Source: Gnetum montanum (taxonomy: Eukaryota; Streptophyta; Gnetopsida; Gnetales; Gnetaceae). Taken from it: DNA of 63,638 nt. The position numbers and the translations under genes were made by a program. The DNA lies in NCBI GenBank assembly GCA_015680685.1, contig MNCI01036774.1, forward strand, positions 85,191-148,828, read 5' to 3'. The notes below the pieces were generated by a model. That model ran no database searches and was not told the origin of the DNA. It was given only the letters and a program-made list of their open reading frames with translations. This document shows, in pieces, positions 45,651 to 58,960 of the stretch. Every line of letters starts with the position of its first letter. The stretch's first letter is position 1.

Positions 45651-47972
45651 TCATACTAATCCACAACAACAATGCAAAGCAAATGTATGTAAAAGAAAGA
45701 ATAGGGGCCACCAAACCAAAAGATACCCTATGGCCAACAACTAAGAACTTTCAACTGTCTAAGAAATGCATGGAACAATTTGATTCACTTGTTAATTCCC
45801 ATTTTAGGGAAATGATGCCAACTAAAAGTCCAAAAATGTAAATACTAACTCATCATCATACACCAAAAGGAAAAGAAAACAAGAACTTCAATGATCAAAA
45901 CTCAATTACCATCAAAATCACATGGGATAATGATAAACAAATCAAATCAATAAAGATGGTAGGTGAACCACCTGGAGTGTATGATCTAGGAGGCCTAAGG
46001 AGCATCTTTTGAACACTTGCCCATGAGTTTAGTTGTGAGGGAGATACCCTACTTTGATTACAAAATTAATAAGTGCTTTTCTATTTTTTGTTTTATAGTT
46101 CTTTTTACTTTTCCTATTTCTTAATATAATTCTTCCCATTCGTTTATACCTTTTACATTTCTTACCATTTTTCATATTCTATAATATCTTCTCATTCTTT
46201 TATACTTTTCATTTTGGAATTTTTTTAATAATCTTTCATACTTTTTCATTTCTTTACCATTTTCCATTCCTTACAACGTTTTTCAATTTTACTATCTTTT
46301 TCATACTTTTTTTCTATTTCCTTTGTAAATAATTTTGATTGCTAATAAAACACACCAAGAATAAGGTAAGATGTAGCCTAATAAGGTGAAGATTTCTCTG
46401 CGTTATCAAGTTGTGGAATTGATTGTTTGTACAATGAGACCACAACATCCATCCATCTGTCCATTCCATTAATAAGAGGTGCTTACCATGGCCATAATGA
46501 TATTCTTTCTATCATACAACTAAGAATAAACTTTTGATCATTATGCCTAGACAAAAAAGTGAAGAACCAAGTGGCAATGTAAAAGGTGTGACATCAAGGG
46601 GATTTATGGCACCTTTTGGGTCATTGGTGTATGTTCTAACATGTTGTTGAGGTTGTAATAATATCCTTGTAGATATAACAAAAAATGAGAGTAAGAGTCC
46701 AATGTCACTAGAAAGACATGCTACCCATGTTTGAAGGTAGTCTTCTGGTAAGGTTGACATAGTTAAAAAAAATAAAACCCTTGTACAAAATAAATTTCTA
46801 GGGGTCCACTAGAAAGACATGTTACCCATGCCTAAAGGTTGGCAACTTCTCAAGAATCTAAAAAAATAAAAACTGTAATGAATAAACTCCTCACTTGGAC
46901 AACATGCCAAGTGATAATATGCCTTGCAATTTTGCTAGTCTTATGATGGTGAATCTAAGAGGTGAAACAATGTGATGTCATTGGAATGTGGTCTAGACTT
47001 GGTTTGAATATTAAAAAAAAAGGCTAATGATTACTTTAACCACTAATAAAACACAAGGATTCATTATTCCCATAGTCAACAACCTCATTTCCTAATTCTG
47101 CAATCCCTTCTATGTGCATTTTACTTCACTGTGCAATTAATCACAACTTATGGTTTTGTGTAACATAGCATAATTTTTCCAATTTGGTTGTACTAACATG
47201 TGTGTTTTGCTAAATAGTTATACATTACATTGAACTCCTTGAGTGCCTACACACACTTTTAGATATGGTTATACAAGGGCATTAAGGGTTGGAGCCTACT
47301 TTGGGGAGGATCCACTTGTATAACTGTTGTAACTTATACTTGACTAACAAGACAACATCATCTTGCACCTTCCAAGAACCAATAAACATTCATAAGAATT
47401 TTCCTTTACACTAAATAAATCCATTCTATATCCAATAATCTATTGCCCATCTCATTCATCTTATAAATAGTTACTAAGCTTTCATCATCTGAGATTCCTT
47501 TTTCATACATTATCTGTGCCAAATTTTTGGATCCAATATGTATTACCCATCAAGAAAGGCCCTCTACACATACTTCACACCTTCTAGTTATTCACAAGAA
47601 CTTCATTTTTCATCATCCAAATGCAAGTAGAGCTTACAAATTTTACCTCCAATATTAGGGCCCCTCAGATATCAGATCCCCGATGTCAAGTACCCAATAT
47701 CGGGTTCACAAAAACTATAAATACCCATACACTTAGCCAAATTTTCATCATTTTCTTCATTTGAGCTTTGGAAGCTTTCCCAAGCCATATCTTGACAATT
47801 GTGAAGGATTATAAAGAAACTAACACTTATGGGATAAATTTTTGAAAATTTTTCTAACTCTATAATCCTAATGAACTATGAATTTAATGTAACTAAGGTT
47901 ATGAGAAAGGTATAGGATCATTGACAACAAATAAGAACACCTTAGTAATTCCAAATATTTGATCAATTACAA
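45651..47972 (+). mobile_element. E spacer
   Basis: Non-coding. TTTAGTTGTGAGGGAGATA (46028-46046) is the internal polypurine-like motif. Pyrimidine-rich at 46070-46330. The phrase AAGACATGTTACCCATGCC occurs near 46810 with a second copy near 46710. The stretch 47220-47330 matches other spacers. Confidence 0.7.
46028..46046 (+). promoter_or_regulatory. Internal polypurine-like motif after E protease
   Basis: TTTAGTTGTGAGGGAGATA, the E version of the motif at 3304-3321 in A; one G of the run has become A. Confidence 0.45.
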
Positions 47973-50690
47973 ATAGCCCCAAAGAGAGGAGGAATAGGAG
48001 GACCCTCATAGGATGTAAGTAAGAGACCAAGGGGCCAAGGTAGAGGCTAAACTGGAGGAAAAGGTGTAGATGTAGAACATGAGGAGTAGGAGATGCAATC
48101 TTTCAATATCCATCAGGAAACCCATGTTACAAAACAATCAGCCTAAGGAGAGGTAGAAAAACCACAAGTGCAAGGACAATGCCTCATGTTGTCATAAGAC
48201 TACCTCCAAGTTATTCAGGAGAAGTCAATTCTAATGACAGTCATTGTGGAGATGAACTTTGGCCCATTCATGGAATTTGTTTCAGAAGTGGTAAAGAGGA
48301 AACTCCAAGCATCATTGCTATGGTCCATTCTTTTGGATAGTGGTGAATGGTACCTTGGAGAAACCTATTAGTTCTGGCATAACAAAGAAGAAGGTGCTAC
48401 TATCAACATCAAAGGAATTTTTGTTTCATACTCAGTTAAGGCAATAGCAGAAGCTTTGAACATACCAAATGAAGAGGTAAGGCTAGCATATTTGTGCATC
48501 ATATCATATGCTAAAATGGGCATATTGCAAGGATGATAAGGAATATAGTGAGCTACCTTTGGAGGAGCGAATTTATTTTAAAATCAGCACCTACCACTTG
48601 TTTTCGACCAAAGGATTGAATAGGTTGTCTACATATGCAACTAGAGAAAGTGTGATCCTAATAGGGAAATACAATATCAATATCGCACAACTCTAATTCA
48701 TGGAAATTCACAAGTGGTTTGAAGAGAGGAAGGTAGGGAAGCTAATACTTCTATTCCCTTGCCTTATCAAGAAGCTATGCAAATAAGCTGGGATCCTGGG
48801 ATACACCAATGACGTTCCCAGGAAAGCCCAGAATGCTTCATATGCAAAATTTCTCAAATCAGCATTACTAAGGAAAGATCAAGGTGAAGAGCAATAAGAA
48901 CAAGAGCAACAACAATAGCAATATTATTAAGAATAGTAATAAGGACAACAACAATTGTAAGTTCCACCATTGTTGCTACAGTAAGACTACAAATCATCAA
49001 TGAGTCATCTGCAACAAATTACAAAGACTATTAGTTGGGGAACAAGGCAGGAAGCTAACCTCTATAGATTTATAGACAATGCTATATAACACATAGTTTT
49101 AGTAGATTTAGTAAGTGGACAAATTTCACTACAGTTAGGAGGAGATCCTCAATGATCACAATAGATCTTTGGGAATGATGCATCGTTGCAAGTGGTGATA
49201 GAGAGTGGAGAAGGAGCCACAATTGTGATAATGCAACACCAATATGTAACAGGAGTAGTAGCAGTGATCACTGCTGATATTAAAGAATCCTTCAATGTAC
49301 TTATTGTGTCATCGGTGGATCTAACTAGAGCTAGAGATGCTCAAATGTTAGCCAGAACCTCAATGACTCCTATAGATCATGAAGATGTTCTTGATTGACT
49401 GTTGCAAATAGGACAATTGTTGACAACACTTTTCAACATTCTAGGTGATGTCACTATTGTACAATTAGAGCTAATAGCAACAAAAGGTAAGTTAGTCATG
49501 GTAGAGACTAGGGTGGAGCATGCAAAGGCAAAGATCCATAGACTACAAGAATAGGTTGCGACCCTGAGAGTTGAACATAGAGATCCCACACAATTCATTA
49601 CACCTAACTAGATAGAGTAATTCAAGAGAGAGTAGATGAACCTCCTGATTGAGCAAAATAAGCATATAGAAAATGAAAAGGAGAAAGCAGTCTGGAATGC
49701 CTCAGTAGTAGAAGTTTAGATGTACGCACATGCTAAGGCACTCACTTCAGCACAAGAGGAGAACAAATAGCTTGCTATTGACAACATGTGATTGACCATT
49801 GTTAAAAAATAGAAGAACATTCTAGAGGAAAGAATCCAGCAATTAAGAGAACAACTAGTGAGGGTCAATTAAGACATGAGCTTCCTTACACAAGAAAATA
49901 GGATCATCTCAATGGAGGAGACACATGTCATCTACCAAAAATCAACTATTGAAATTAGCGCATGGCAAAATGAGGTAAAGAAACATGAAAGGCTCAAGGA
50001 ACACGTTTGTGATTAGGTAGGCATGTATAAAAAAATCAAAAAAAAAGGAAATCTAGATGTTAAAGGATAGAATCAACTCCATATCAGTGTAGAACCTAGA
50101 TTGGTAGCCCATCTTAGACAATTATGCCCTTGTCCATCAAGTAGAAGTAAAGACTAAAGACCTGCAGATTAAGGACTTGAAAGAATACATGGGATTAACT
50201 AACCTTCATTATGCTAACTTGGCCATGTTAATAACATGTAAGCCTAGGAATGAACTAGAATGCAAGTAGCAGCCACATATGCCTTGTACTAAAAAGAGTT
50301 TGTAGATAAAAAAGATGGTTTATAGAAACTCTAAGCGGCAAACTTAGAATTAGAAGCTGAAAAGGCTAGCTATCAGGGGCTAAAAGATGTTGTAACAAAC
50401 CTAGCTAGAATATTATCATATTATCATGAATAAGAGAAAAGGCTAGAACATTTGAAGAGGAGAGGAGGTAGTTTGTGGCCTGGTATGTCAAGGCTAATTA
50501 GATTTTTCTGTAGCTACCATGTCATTGGGACATGCTAACTCCATGACACATTGGTTCATCAACATGGATAGTTCATGATCCCAAAATAGAAGAAGAAAAG
50601 CATTAGGTGCTTTTGAATTGATTCAAATTTTAGAGGCTTGATGACAAGGGGAAGCAACTAATGGAAGAGCCACCACCACCAGGAACTACA
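47973..50690 (+). pseudogene. E extra ORF, near full length (decayed)
   Basis: Starts at ATAGCCCCAAAG, a mutated form of the ATGGCCCC start in K, and spans about 900 codons. N-terminal domain, about 48220-48900: VEMNFGPFMEFVSEVVKRK, WYLGETY, FWHNKEEGATINIKG, SVKAIAEALNIPNEEVR, LPLEERIYFKISTYHLF, GKLILLFPCLIKKLCKAG. Then a linker with SGEGATIVIMQHQ (49200), a long charged coiled-coil region (49480-50040) and a conserved end KDLQIKDLKEYMGL.NLHYANLAML (50160-50230), repeated in D and G. The N-terminal pattern suggests the Transposase_32 family. Stops are mostly TAG or TAA in frame. Followed by 200 bp and the polypurine tract. Function unknown; possibly a structural or RNA-binding partner. Confidence 0.68.
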
Positions 50691-50902
50691 TAGGCTACAT
50701 AAAGCTTCATCAAATTTTGTGTTTTGTTTTGTTTCAAAGTGTTATGTCATGTCTTATGTCAATTTTTATAAAACACCATTAGGCCATTTAAGAGTCTTGT
50801 ATATAGCAATCAGTCATGTAAATCTACCTCCCAATTTTATTAAGAACTCTGTCCTCATTCTATTTTAACTAGAGGATGAGCTTTTAGTCAGTTGTGGGGG
50901 TA

Positions 50903-51090
50903 TGATAAGTCATGTTTTTACAGGGCTACAATATAAAGCATTTGATATTGGAGTCACGATATCAGATCCCTAATATCAAGGCACAAGCTTTGATGTTAGA
51001 TATCTAATATTGTGCCACATGTGCTGGCCTATAAATACAATAGTTGAATGAGATTTGATGTCAAATATCTGATATTGTGCCACATGTGAT
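50903..51090 (+). repeat. 3' LTR of E (truncated)
   Basis: Preceded by CAGTTGTGGGGGTA. Aligns with 43774-43930 to TATAAATACAA, then repeats part of itself (51053-51090 resembles 50993-51022) and ends without U5. Confidence 0.75.
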
Positions 51091-53339
51091 ATGTCCTTGA
51101 AAATCGTAAAACGATTCTAGTACTTAGACACAACCTAAAAAGTCCATAATTTCATATAACATGTAACTAAAAAAAAGGTATAAATTTGAAAATTTAGATA
51201 GGGATCATATCTTTGAAAGAAAATTTTGAATTAAATGCAAATGATGAAGGATGAATATTTGATTAAAAATAATTAATATGTCAAAAATATGCTTAAAAGG
51301 CCTTGCCATGTTATTCAATTGAGTCATTTTCAAAGAGAAAGAATTCTCATTTAAGGATCTACACTAGAGAACATTGGGTACTATCAAAATTTCATACTAC
51401 AAAAATCCAATCTCAGAGTTCCAAAATAGGGTGTGCAGTGTTGAACCACAAAAATAGTATTAATATTAAGAAAAAAAATCAAAGGACATCATATTCTTAA
51501 TAGTTAGTTAAAAATATCAAAATCAACATGGAAAGAAAAAACTTTCTAATTTAGGCATGTCTACTTGTGTGTATAACCTTACAATTGATACTTTGAAATC
51601 TCAACAGAGAAAAATTAATTATTAATAGAGAAAATGGTCCTTATCCTAACAAAAATTACATCATTTTTTATATTTGTGCTTAAACTTAAAATGGCAAAAG
51701 GATTTAAGCCAGTAATAGAAATCTTTGGTGAAATATGAATTTTTATAGGAAAGGAAGATCCAATAGAAAATTAATATATATATTTTTCATCACAATTGAC
51801 CTTACATCAATAATCTTTGCAATTAGTGTTAAATCAATTATAAGCATAAGTTCTAAACTTTGAGTTGATAGTATTCTTGTCAATTGCAATGCTTTGTACA
51901 AACCATATAGAAATGGTGGCATGAAGAACAATGAAGAAAATGGTCATTTCGATTGTTAGGATTTAGTGCATGAAGTTTTGACATGTTAATTTTGATGAAG
52001 AAGAAGAGAAATTGTCAATTGGAATCTATTAAAGTTTGAGTTTTAAATTAAGGTTTTTATCAATTAGGATTAGTGGACTTCGATTCCTATTTTGTTTGGT
52101 AGACCATTCTCTGGTAAGCAAAATGATCATGTAGGCATACCATTATTAGTAATAACATATGAGATTGAAGACTCATCAAATATGAAAATTGGATATACAC
52201 TTTGATTATGTTTCATTACCACTTAGGTTCTAATTTTGGATTTATGCTTCTTGCTAACATTTTGTGTTGTGGTTGTTGAAGCCATCGTGGCTTTGTCTCA
52301 TGATGAGCCATTGGATAATTTTGGAAGAGCTAGCATGAAGGGAGTTCACTGGTTGATTTAAAAGAAATCCTAAGTCATCACTTCATGCTTTACTATTTGT
52401 AGTAGCGATGTCCATGCTTTGTTGATCTCGAAACAAAGTGGTATATAGGATGAAGAGAATAGAAGACTATGAGCTTCTTACCTTAACTAGGCGATAGAAA
52501 TCAAGATAGTATTTAGTTGACCTTAATACTAGTAATAAGAAACTGTAAATAAGTCCAACTAGCACATTTTGGTTTTAGCATTATGTCAATGTTTTGATTT
52601 GCATATTTTGGCCATGCAATATTATTTATTTGGGAATTAGTTTATGATAATGTAATGTGTGATTTAATTGTTTTGGATACATCAACCCCTATGCATGACT
52701 TTATAGAATTTAATTAAGCTATCTATTGGATGTATTTTCTAAGTTATAATGTGCAATTAGTATTTTGTACTATGTCATATTGTTGGATGGCAGTGTTATG
52801 TAAACTTTGTACTTGCCTATTTTTGGTGCAAGCCTAACTTTATTTACAATTTTTTTTATGTTGGTAGCATTGCTTTGGATTTTGGTATTAATGTAATGGA
52901 TCTAATGTTTTTCCAAAAAATTTAATTTTTTAGTGGGTCTAATATTCTCTAGCAATTTTATTTGGAATTATGTGCAATGCCATTAGATTCAGTAGGCAAT
53001 CCTTCAAGCGAATCCATTGCTTCTTTGCCATTCTATGAATTACCTACTCATTTATATGAATCTATTAGTTAGGAAACTTCTTGAAAGTATGTTTTCATAT
53101 AGATTCTGGGATATTTACCTCATTCCTCAAGTTTTTTGAGTCATTTAAATCTAGTTTGAAAAGATTGAGTTGATGCATGTTATTTTTCAAACTCATTTTT
53201 GTTAGTAGAATTTGTTGATTTATTTTCTAGGATCCTTGATATTGATGTTTGCAATCATCATCATGCTTTATTAATTATTCAAAAGTGAACTCTATCTTGG
53301 AATCTAGCTTCTCCTAAATTCAAAGGGTTTCTTATTTTC
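51091..53339. other. AT-rich stretch with no recognised gene
   Basis: No ORF above 65 codons, no LTR of the known families and no coding similarity I can identify. It is probably old repeat debris. It may include part of the DNA into which P and E inserted. Confidence 0.6.
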
Positions 53340-53640
53340 TTGAATTACCTAATGTTTTAGGGATTTTTGAAAAAGTTAAAAGGGATATTATCTCTTGAAT
53401 TGGGCCAATCAAGCATTTTGAAATCCTAGATACAACTAATAGTTTTTGTAGAATTTGATATATGATTGAGATGAATTTTACCTTAAGTGAAAAAATCTTC
53501 TTTGTGTCGACAAAAACTGATTATGTACAGAATGATGTTTATTATAATCTTTCAAAGTCATATCACTATTGTCATCAAGAGGATCATATGTTTGATTCAT
53601 GTTCTTTTATGCTATGAAAAAGGCTATGCAAGTACATCAA
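53340..53640 (+). pseudogene. Possible LINE ORF1 (DUF4283-like) fragment
   Basis: Broken reading at 53400-53610 gives a pattern like LINE ORF1 proteins: GPIKHFEILDTTNSF, then IEMNFTLSEKI, then YYNLSKSYHYCHQEDHMFDSC, which fits the Cys-x2-Cys-like/His/Cys knuckle after Y.NLP in that family, with one Cys missing. No reverse transcriptase lies beside it. Low certainty. Confidence 0.35.
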
Positions 53641-54840
53641 CATCAAGCTACTATAAAAAATAATAAAAATTTCTTCTACAAATGTTATAGATCTGTAGTT
53701 GGTTCACTCGGATTTGCTTTAACCCTTAAAACACACATGAAATTCAGAATGTATGAACATAATTCAATTGCTATAAATCAAGAAAACTAGCTATCTTTAG
53801 TTAGTTCAAGGAAGATTACAACTCAAAAATTTCAGAACTCACAAATATCACAAATTACTCACACACTCAATGATATTGTAGAACATGAGGCTTTACAACC
53901 ACACAATGATTGTTCTTAATACAAGGCACAAGCAAACTAGATCTCTCCCACAAACTCAAGACTAAGATCCAACATAACACATACACTAAGAGCTACCAAG
54001 GTCAAATGCATACAATTGACCATAGAGATGAACACACACTCATGCAATCTCTCTTAACCAAACTCTCATATGTTTAGATGTCATCTCAACTCACGATAAG
54101 CATGAAAAGATCAACAATATTTATCAACTTTAATACAAGAACCTTAGGGAAAACTTTCCCATGCTCAACTTAGAGATTCCTAGCTTTTTCCATCTTATTC
54201 TCATCTTTTCCAGCTATTTCCCAACTTGTCATTATCAACTCAAAGCTTTCATTGGCTATATGGGATGTTTAGAGGCTTGCGAATATGTCTTCCTATCAAC
54301 TTATATTTCTTAGATAAGATGCCTCTTAGCTATGATAGACATCTCCTATTGGGGTAAGATGTCTTCTCAAAGACACCTCTTACATGGGAGATATGTCTTC
54401 TTGTAAAACAAGACATCTTCTCTATAATTATGATGTCTCCTATGTATGTCTAGCTCTTAGTCCAGACATCTTTCTGATCTCCAAGACATCTTTCTAGCTT
54501 AATGAAACTTACAATAAACCACCTATAAGAATGAAAAAGGGTCTTAAAGGAGATGTCCCTATACTAGCTCTCTCATCCTTCAAAAGCGAACTTAGGTAAA
54601 CAAGGGAGCAGGGGTAGAAGTGATCCTCCACTCAACAAGTTTTATCTCATGATCCATACAAAATCATCTGTAGTTTAATCCTTCCAATAGATGAAGTACT
54701 CATGCATGTTAACTCCATAAGTGCTCAAAGATTATCTCCTCTTAAGTACAATTACCTTCCTTTCCATTAAAGATTTGAATTTGTTAATAGCCCCCTTCAA
54801 CTCATTGATGTTACCTTCTATGATTTTATCATCTACTAGT
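53641..54840. other. Unassigned stretch with AGACATCTT words
   Basis: No gene seen. From 54280 to 54560 the words AAGACATCTTT, AAGATGTCTTCT and GACATCTCCT recur on both strands, a degenerate local repeat. The last five bases, ctagt, are the potential target copy of F. Confidence 0.5.
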
Positions 54841-55708
54841 TGATGAGCAACGAGGTACCCCTATGTCCAACCATACGAATCACAAGCATTCATGCATGAT
54901 TTGGTTGAATTTTGTAGACCTTAAGTTCTTAAGTACACCAGTTCGAGGACGTGAAATCTAATCATGACAATCATTGTCTTCTCAACTACACTTGTGGATC
55001 TTAATTGTATGGTTAAGTGTAATTAAGGCACATGATTTTTATTATTTTGTATTTTATGTGTCTATGGTTAACAACATGTTAAAACTTAATTTATGAACCA
55101 ATTTAACTAATTTACTTACTAATTAATAACTCACTATCCTAACATAAGTATCCAATCCCACTTTCCATGCACATCTTGAACATGTATAATGCTACTGGGT
55201 TACCAAATGTTAAACATTGTTGGGATTACCAAGAGACATGTGCATGCTCAAAGCGGTCGTACTTATGTGCTTAATTGATTTTTATTTAATTGAACTATCT
55301 TACTTTACCTTAATTACTTAGAAGTATAAAAGGAAATTGCATAAAACATTAAATTCATGAATAAAATATTTAAGCTAGCCAAGGTGTTACAAGGTTTGAT
55401 TAGAAATATCATCTTTATTATCACATGCACTGCCATGCTTAGGTACAACAATGCTCAAATAAAGATCCATACACTCAATGACTCTTGCTGCGAGCAATTT
55501 GAAAAACATTCTAACTCTAGAGAAAAGAAATTGCAAGAGCTCTACTATGCTATGATAAAAACTATATAAATCATGTGCCCAAGCACTATATTTATAGGTT
55601 GGCACATACCCTACGATATTAGATATCTAACATCAAATCTTGGGACCTAATATTGAATACCTAACATTGTAGCTCTGATACCAGAACTAGGCAAAATACG
55701 ATTCATCA
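54841..55708 (-). repeat. 3' LTR of F
   Basis: Minus LTR, TGATGAG at 54841 and TTCATCA to 55708. Sense-strand stem arms CCGCTTT and AAAGTGG are kept with one G:T pair. TATAAATA is on minus near 55595. The terminal polypurine tract lies at 55726-55709. Confidence 0.88.
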
Positions 55709-56333
55709 TACCCCCATGACTGAATGAAAACTAGTCCTTAAGTAAACAAGAGGAGGAACAAGTTCCTTACAAAATATTGGGAAGGTATGAGATTATTGAC
55801 TAACATGCACTGACTCAGATGGAACAAATAGATTCTAAGTGTCCAAGTGTACAGATTTACAATCTTTTAGAAAATTGGGTGTTTATGATAATAGAATTGA
55901 ACACCCTGGACAAAACTGACATTCAACTACTCTGGTAGCTAAATAGCGAAGGAGAAGATCCAACGATCATGAATGGTCCTCATTGAATGGTGTTGCTGCG
56001 TCTTCCTTGGTGAAGATAGTCCCGCTTCTAGTCCATGCTTCTCACTGCAATGACAAAAAAATCATGGATTAGTGTGCAATGTGTAACATATAGTTCTTAA
56101 GTACCTTATCTCATTAGTGGTTACACTTGGCTAGGTTATGATTATGGTGGATTGATTCCTTTAATAGTGTTAGCATGAAATTGAAGAATAGGGTGAAATG
56201 GATAAGCAGTCCATTATTAATTTTTGAAAAGTTCAAACATGATGAAATACTTGAAGAGGGTTAAAGAATTCACAACAATAAAAAGAGGATTTCACTAAAA
56301 AAATTGTGAAGATGCGCACAATTGGATGTCATT
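55709..56333 (-). mobile_element. F internal remnant
   Basis: Polypurine tract (55726-55709), 3' untranslated region and, on minus, TGTCATTGCAG ending at 56045, the acceptor-like site that precedes the extra ORF in relatives. Only a few codons follow. Cut at 56334 by G. Confidence 0.65.
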
Positions 56334-57211
56334 TGATGAGTGGTGAGGTACCCCTACACTCAACCATATGAATACGAGTGTTTCATGCACGATCCGGTCG
56401 AACTCCGCAGACAGGCTAGTTGTGGTATCTAGATAGTTACTCGTTGCTCACAGTTTGTTGTCTTTCCACCTAGACTAGTATTTGCTTTGTCACGTATGGT
56501 TTAGCCCAGAGTAAGGTGTATGATGTAGTCCTAAACTAGTGCTACTCCTAGAGGCAAAAGAAAACAACTTTAATTAAGCTATGAGGAAAAGGGAGAGAAA
56601 GTTAAGCTAATAGGACATAGGGGGAGAGAATCTAAACTAGCCTAAGTGCAATGAGCATTCATTCCTTAATCATCCGTACACATCTTAGACCTCGTGTACA
56701 ACTACTACTGGGATTACCAAGCGCATATCCTAGGTATGCTCCTGGGATACCAAGTAGTCACACTTAATGCTCGTGAGTAAGTCGTACTTATTTCACATTT
56801 AATAATAGGGATAGGAATTAAGGGTAAAGAAGTATTAATTAAGAGAGCGATAAATAATAACTAAATAATTAAACTAAGTGAATGCTGTGATGATGAAGTA
56901 ATCTCGATCTTTATTTTCGGTCATGTGCGTGTCCAAGTATGTCACACTCGAATAAAGGTGTTGTACAATTACAATCATCACATTGCAGGCATGCACTGGG
57001 AGAAAGGGTTGAGAAGAACTAAAAATGAAAACTAACTTTTAACTAAACTACTCCTTCCCTCCATGCACCTACATGTGTATTTATAGGCCTACACAGGAGT
57101 TATGATATCGTGTATCCAATATCATTATTTAGGTCATGATATCGCATACTCGATATCGTGGATCTAATATTGCGGGTCTGATATCAGAGCCTAATGAATC
57201 ATGATTCATCA
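56334..57211 (-). repeat. 3' LTR of G
   Basis: TGATGAG at 56334, TTCATCA at 57205-57211, polypurine tract at 57229-57212. Decayed GATATC palindromes at 57100-57185. One stem-loop keeps 7 of 8 inner pairs (CTTACTCA/TGATTAAG on minus). Confidence 0.9.
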
Positions 57212-57399
57212 TCCTCCCATGATTGAATGAAAAGTTGTCCTCAAGTTGCACAAAATAAGAACAAGCCCCATTAATTACATAGTGGATAGGTATGGGATTA
57301 TTGACTGAATAGGAATTATTCATGTCATAGTGGAGAATTGAATAGAACAAAATTGGGACACGAACACAAAATTCCAAAATTCCAAAATTTTTTAGAACT

Positions 57400-58960
57400 C
57401 ATGTGGTTCTAGGTGGCGGTGGCTCCTCCTTGGGTCACTTTCCCTTGTCTTGTGCTCCAGGTTTTGGGATTTGGTGGCCCTAAAGGAGTGCTTGGAGCTT
57501 TTTCTCTTTAGTTCGGGGATCTTGTGTCATCCATGCTGATGCTCCAATATTTGATGAAGTCAGCACTTTCCATGGACACGGTAGTTGTAGAAACATCTGA
57601 TTTTCTTTGACATACTAGGCTGCAAACAACTGTTATTCTGCCTCGTAGGCTCTGGCTTTATCTTTGTAGTCCTGGTAATCTGTAAGCCATCGAGCTAAGT
57701 CCACTATGACATCTTTCTGCCCTTGGTAGCTAGCCTTGACCACCTTCAACTCAGAATTTGCAACTTTTAGCCTTTGCAATGTTTCCTTATGTTCTGCAAA
57801 TTCTATTTCATATTTGGCATAGGTGGTAGCTACCTACTTCTCCAGCTCTGTCATTGGATTTTCTATTGTTAACATGGCTAGATTGGCATACCGTAGGTTT
57901 GCCAATTCCATGTACTCTGTAAGATCTTGGATTTGCAGGTCTTGATTTTTGAGTTTTGCTTTGTGGGTGAATGCATATGTGTCTAATATGACCCACCAAT
58001 TAGTGTGCTGAGCACTAAAGATGTTAATGTGGGCCTTGGCCATATGGATCTTATTCTCGATGAATTTCTTGTGCATCCCCACCTGGTCTTTGAAATGCTC
58101 TTTTAATTTTTTGTCACTTCACTGCATTTTGCCCCACACTTATTTCAATGGCCATTTTCTAATGGATTGTGTGTACCTCTTCCATTGAGAGGGTTCAGTT
58201 TTCTCTAGCTAAGTGATTCATGTCTTGTTTGACCCTGACCAACTATTCTAACTACTAAAAATTTTCTTTGAGAACATTCTTTTGTTTCTCCACAATGGTC
58301 AATTTAAGATTGTCTACGGTGAGCTGTTTATTCTCTTCCTGTAGCACCTTGAGTGCTTTGGCATGCATGTATGTTTAGCTTGTGCCTTGGAAGCATCCCA
58401 ATTGGCCTTCTCCTTTTCCTCTACCACTCTTTTATTATCCACCAATAGTTTATTGAGCTTCTCTATCCTAAAAGTGTCTAGCTAGTCTATAGGAATGAAT
58501 TGAGATGGGTCTAGCTGTGCAACTTGCAAGGTAATGAGCCTTTCTTTGAGTTTTTCCAACTTCACCTTTGCAGCTTGCCCCTGATCTCTACCATGACTAG
58601 CTTTCCTTTAGTGGAGATGAGGTCTGATTGTGTTACTGTGACATGTTGTGGGATGTCGAACAAGGACATCATTACTTGTCCTGTCTACAACAACTGATCA
58701 AGAACATCCTCATGCACTGCAGGAGCCATTAAGGGACTGGCCAGAGTTTCAGCATCATGTGCTCCTATGAAATCCGTCGGTGGGACAATAGGGACATTGA
58801 AGGATTTATTGATGTGGTCCATAATCACTTCTGCGGCTCCCACTACATCTTGGTGTTACATGATCACTACTGTGGCCCCTTCACCAGTCTCTAGTTGCAC
58901 CTGAAAGAATGTAGCATTTACTAAAATCTGTTGTGACCAATGTGTCTCCCCTCCTTCTAT
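57400..58960 (-). pseudogene. G extra ORF, C-terminal two thirds
   Basis: Homologous to the E extra ORF from its linker onward, in broken frames: a GEGATVVIM-like stretch near 58880, FNVPIVPPTDF near 58790, DTFRIEKLNKLLVDNKRVVEEKEKANWD near 58480-58400, and an open piece at 58082-57834 with KNQDLQIQDLTEYMELANLRYANLAML. The start is lost because H inserted at 58961. The rest is coiled-coil type, rich in Lys, Glu and Leu. Confidence 0.7.

Larger units (their letters stand above)
43774..51090 (+). mobile_element. Element E: pol-less Athila-like element
   Basis: Truncated 5' LTR 43774-44124, gag end and protease 44129-45650, spacer, extra ORF 47973-50690, polypurine tract 50889-50902, truncated 3' LTR from 50903. 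It lacks the gag start, reverse transcriptase, RNase H and integrase. It gives the best full-length view of the extra ORF. Confidence 0.82.
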
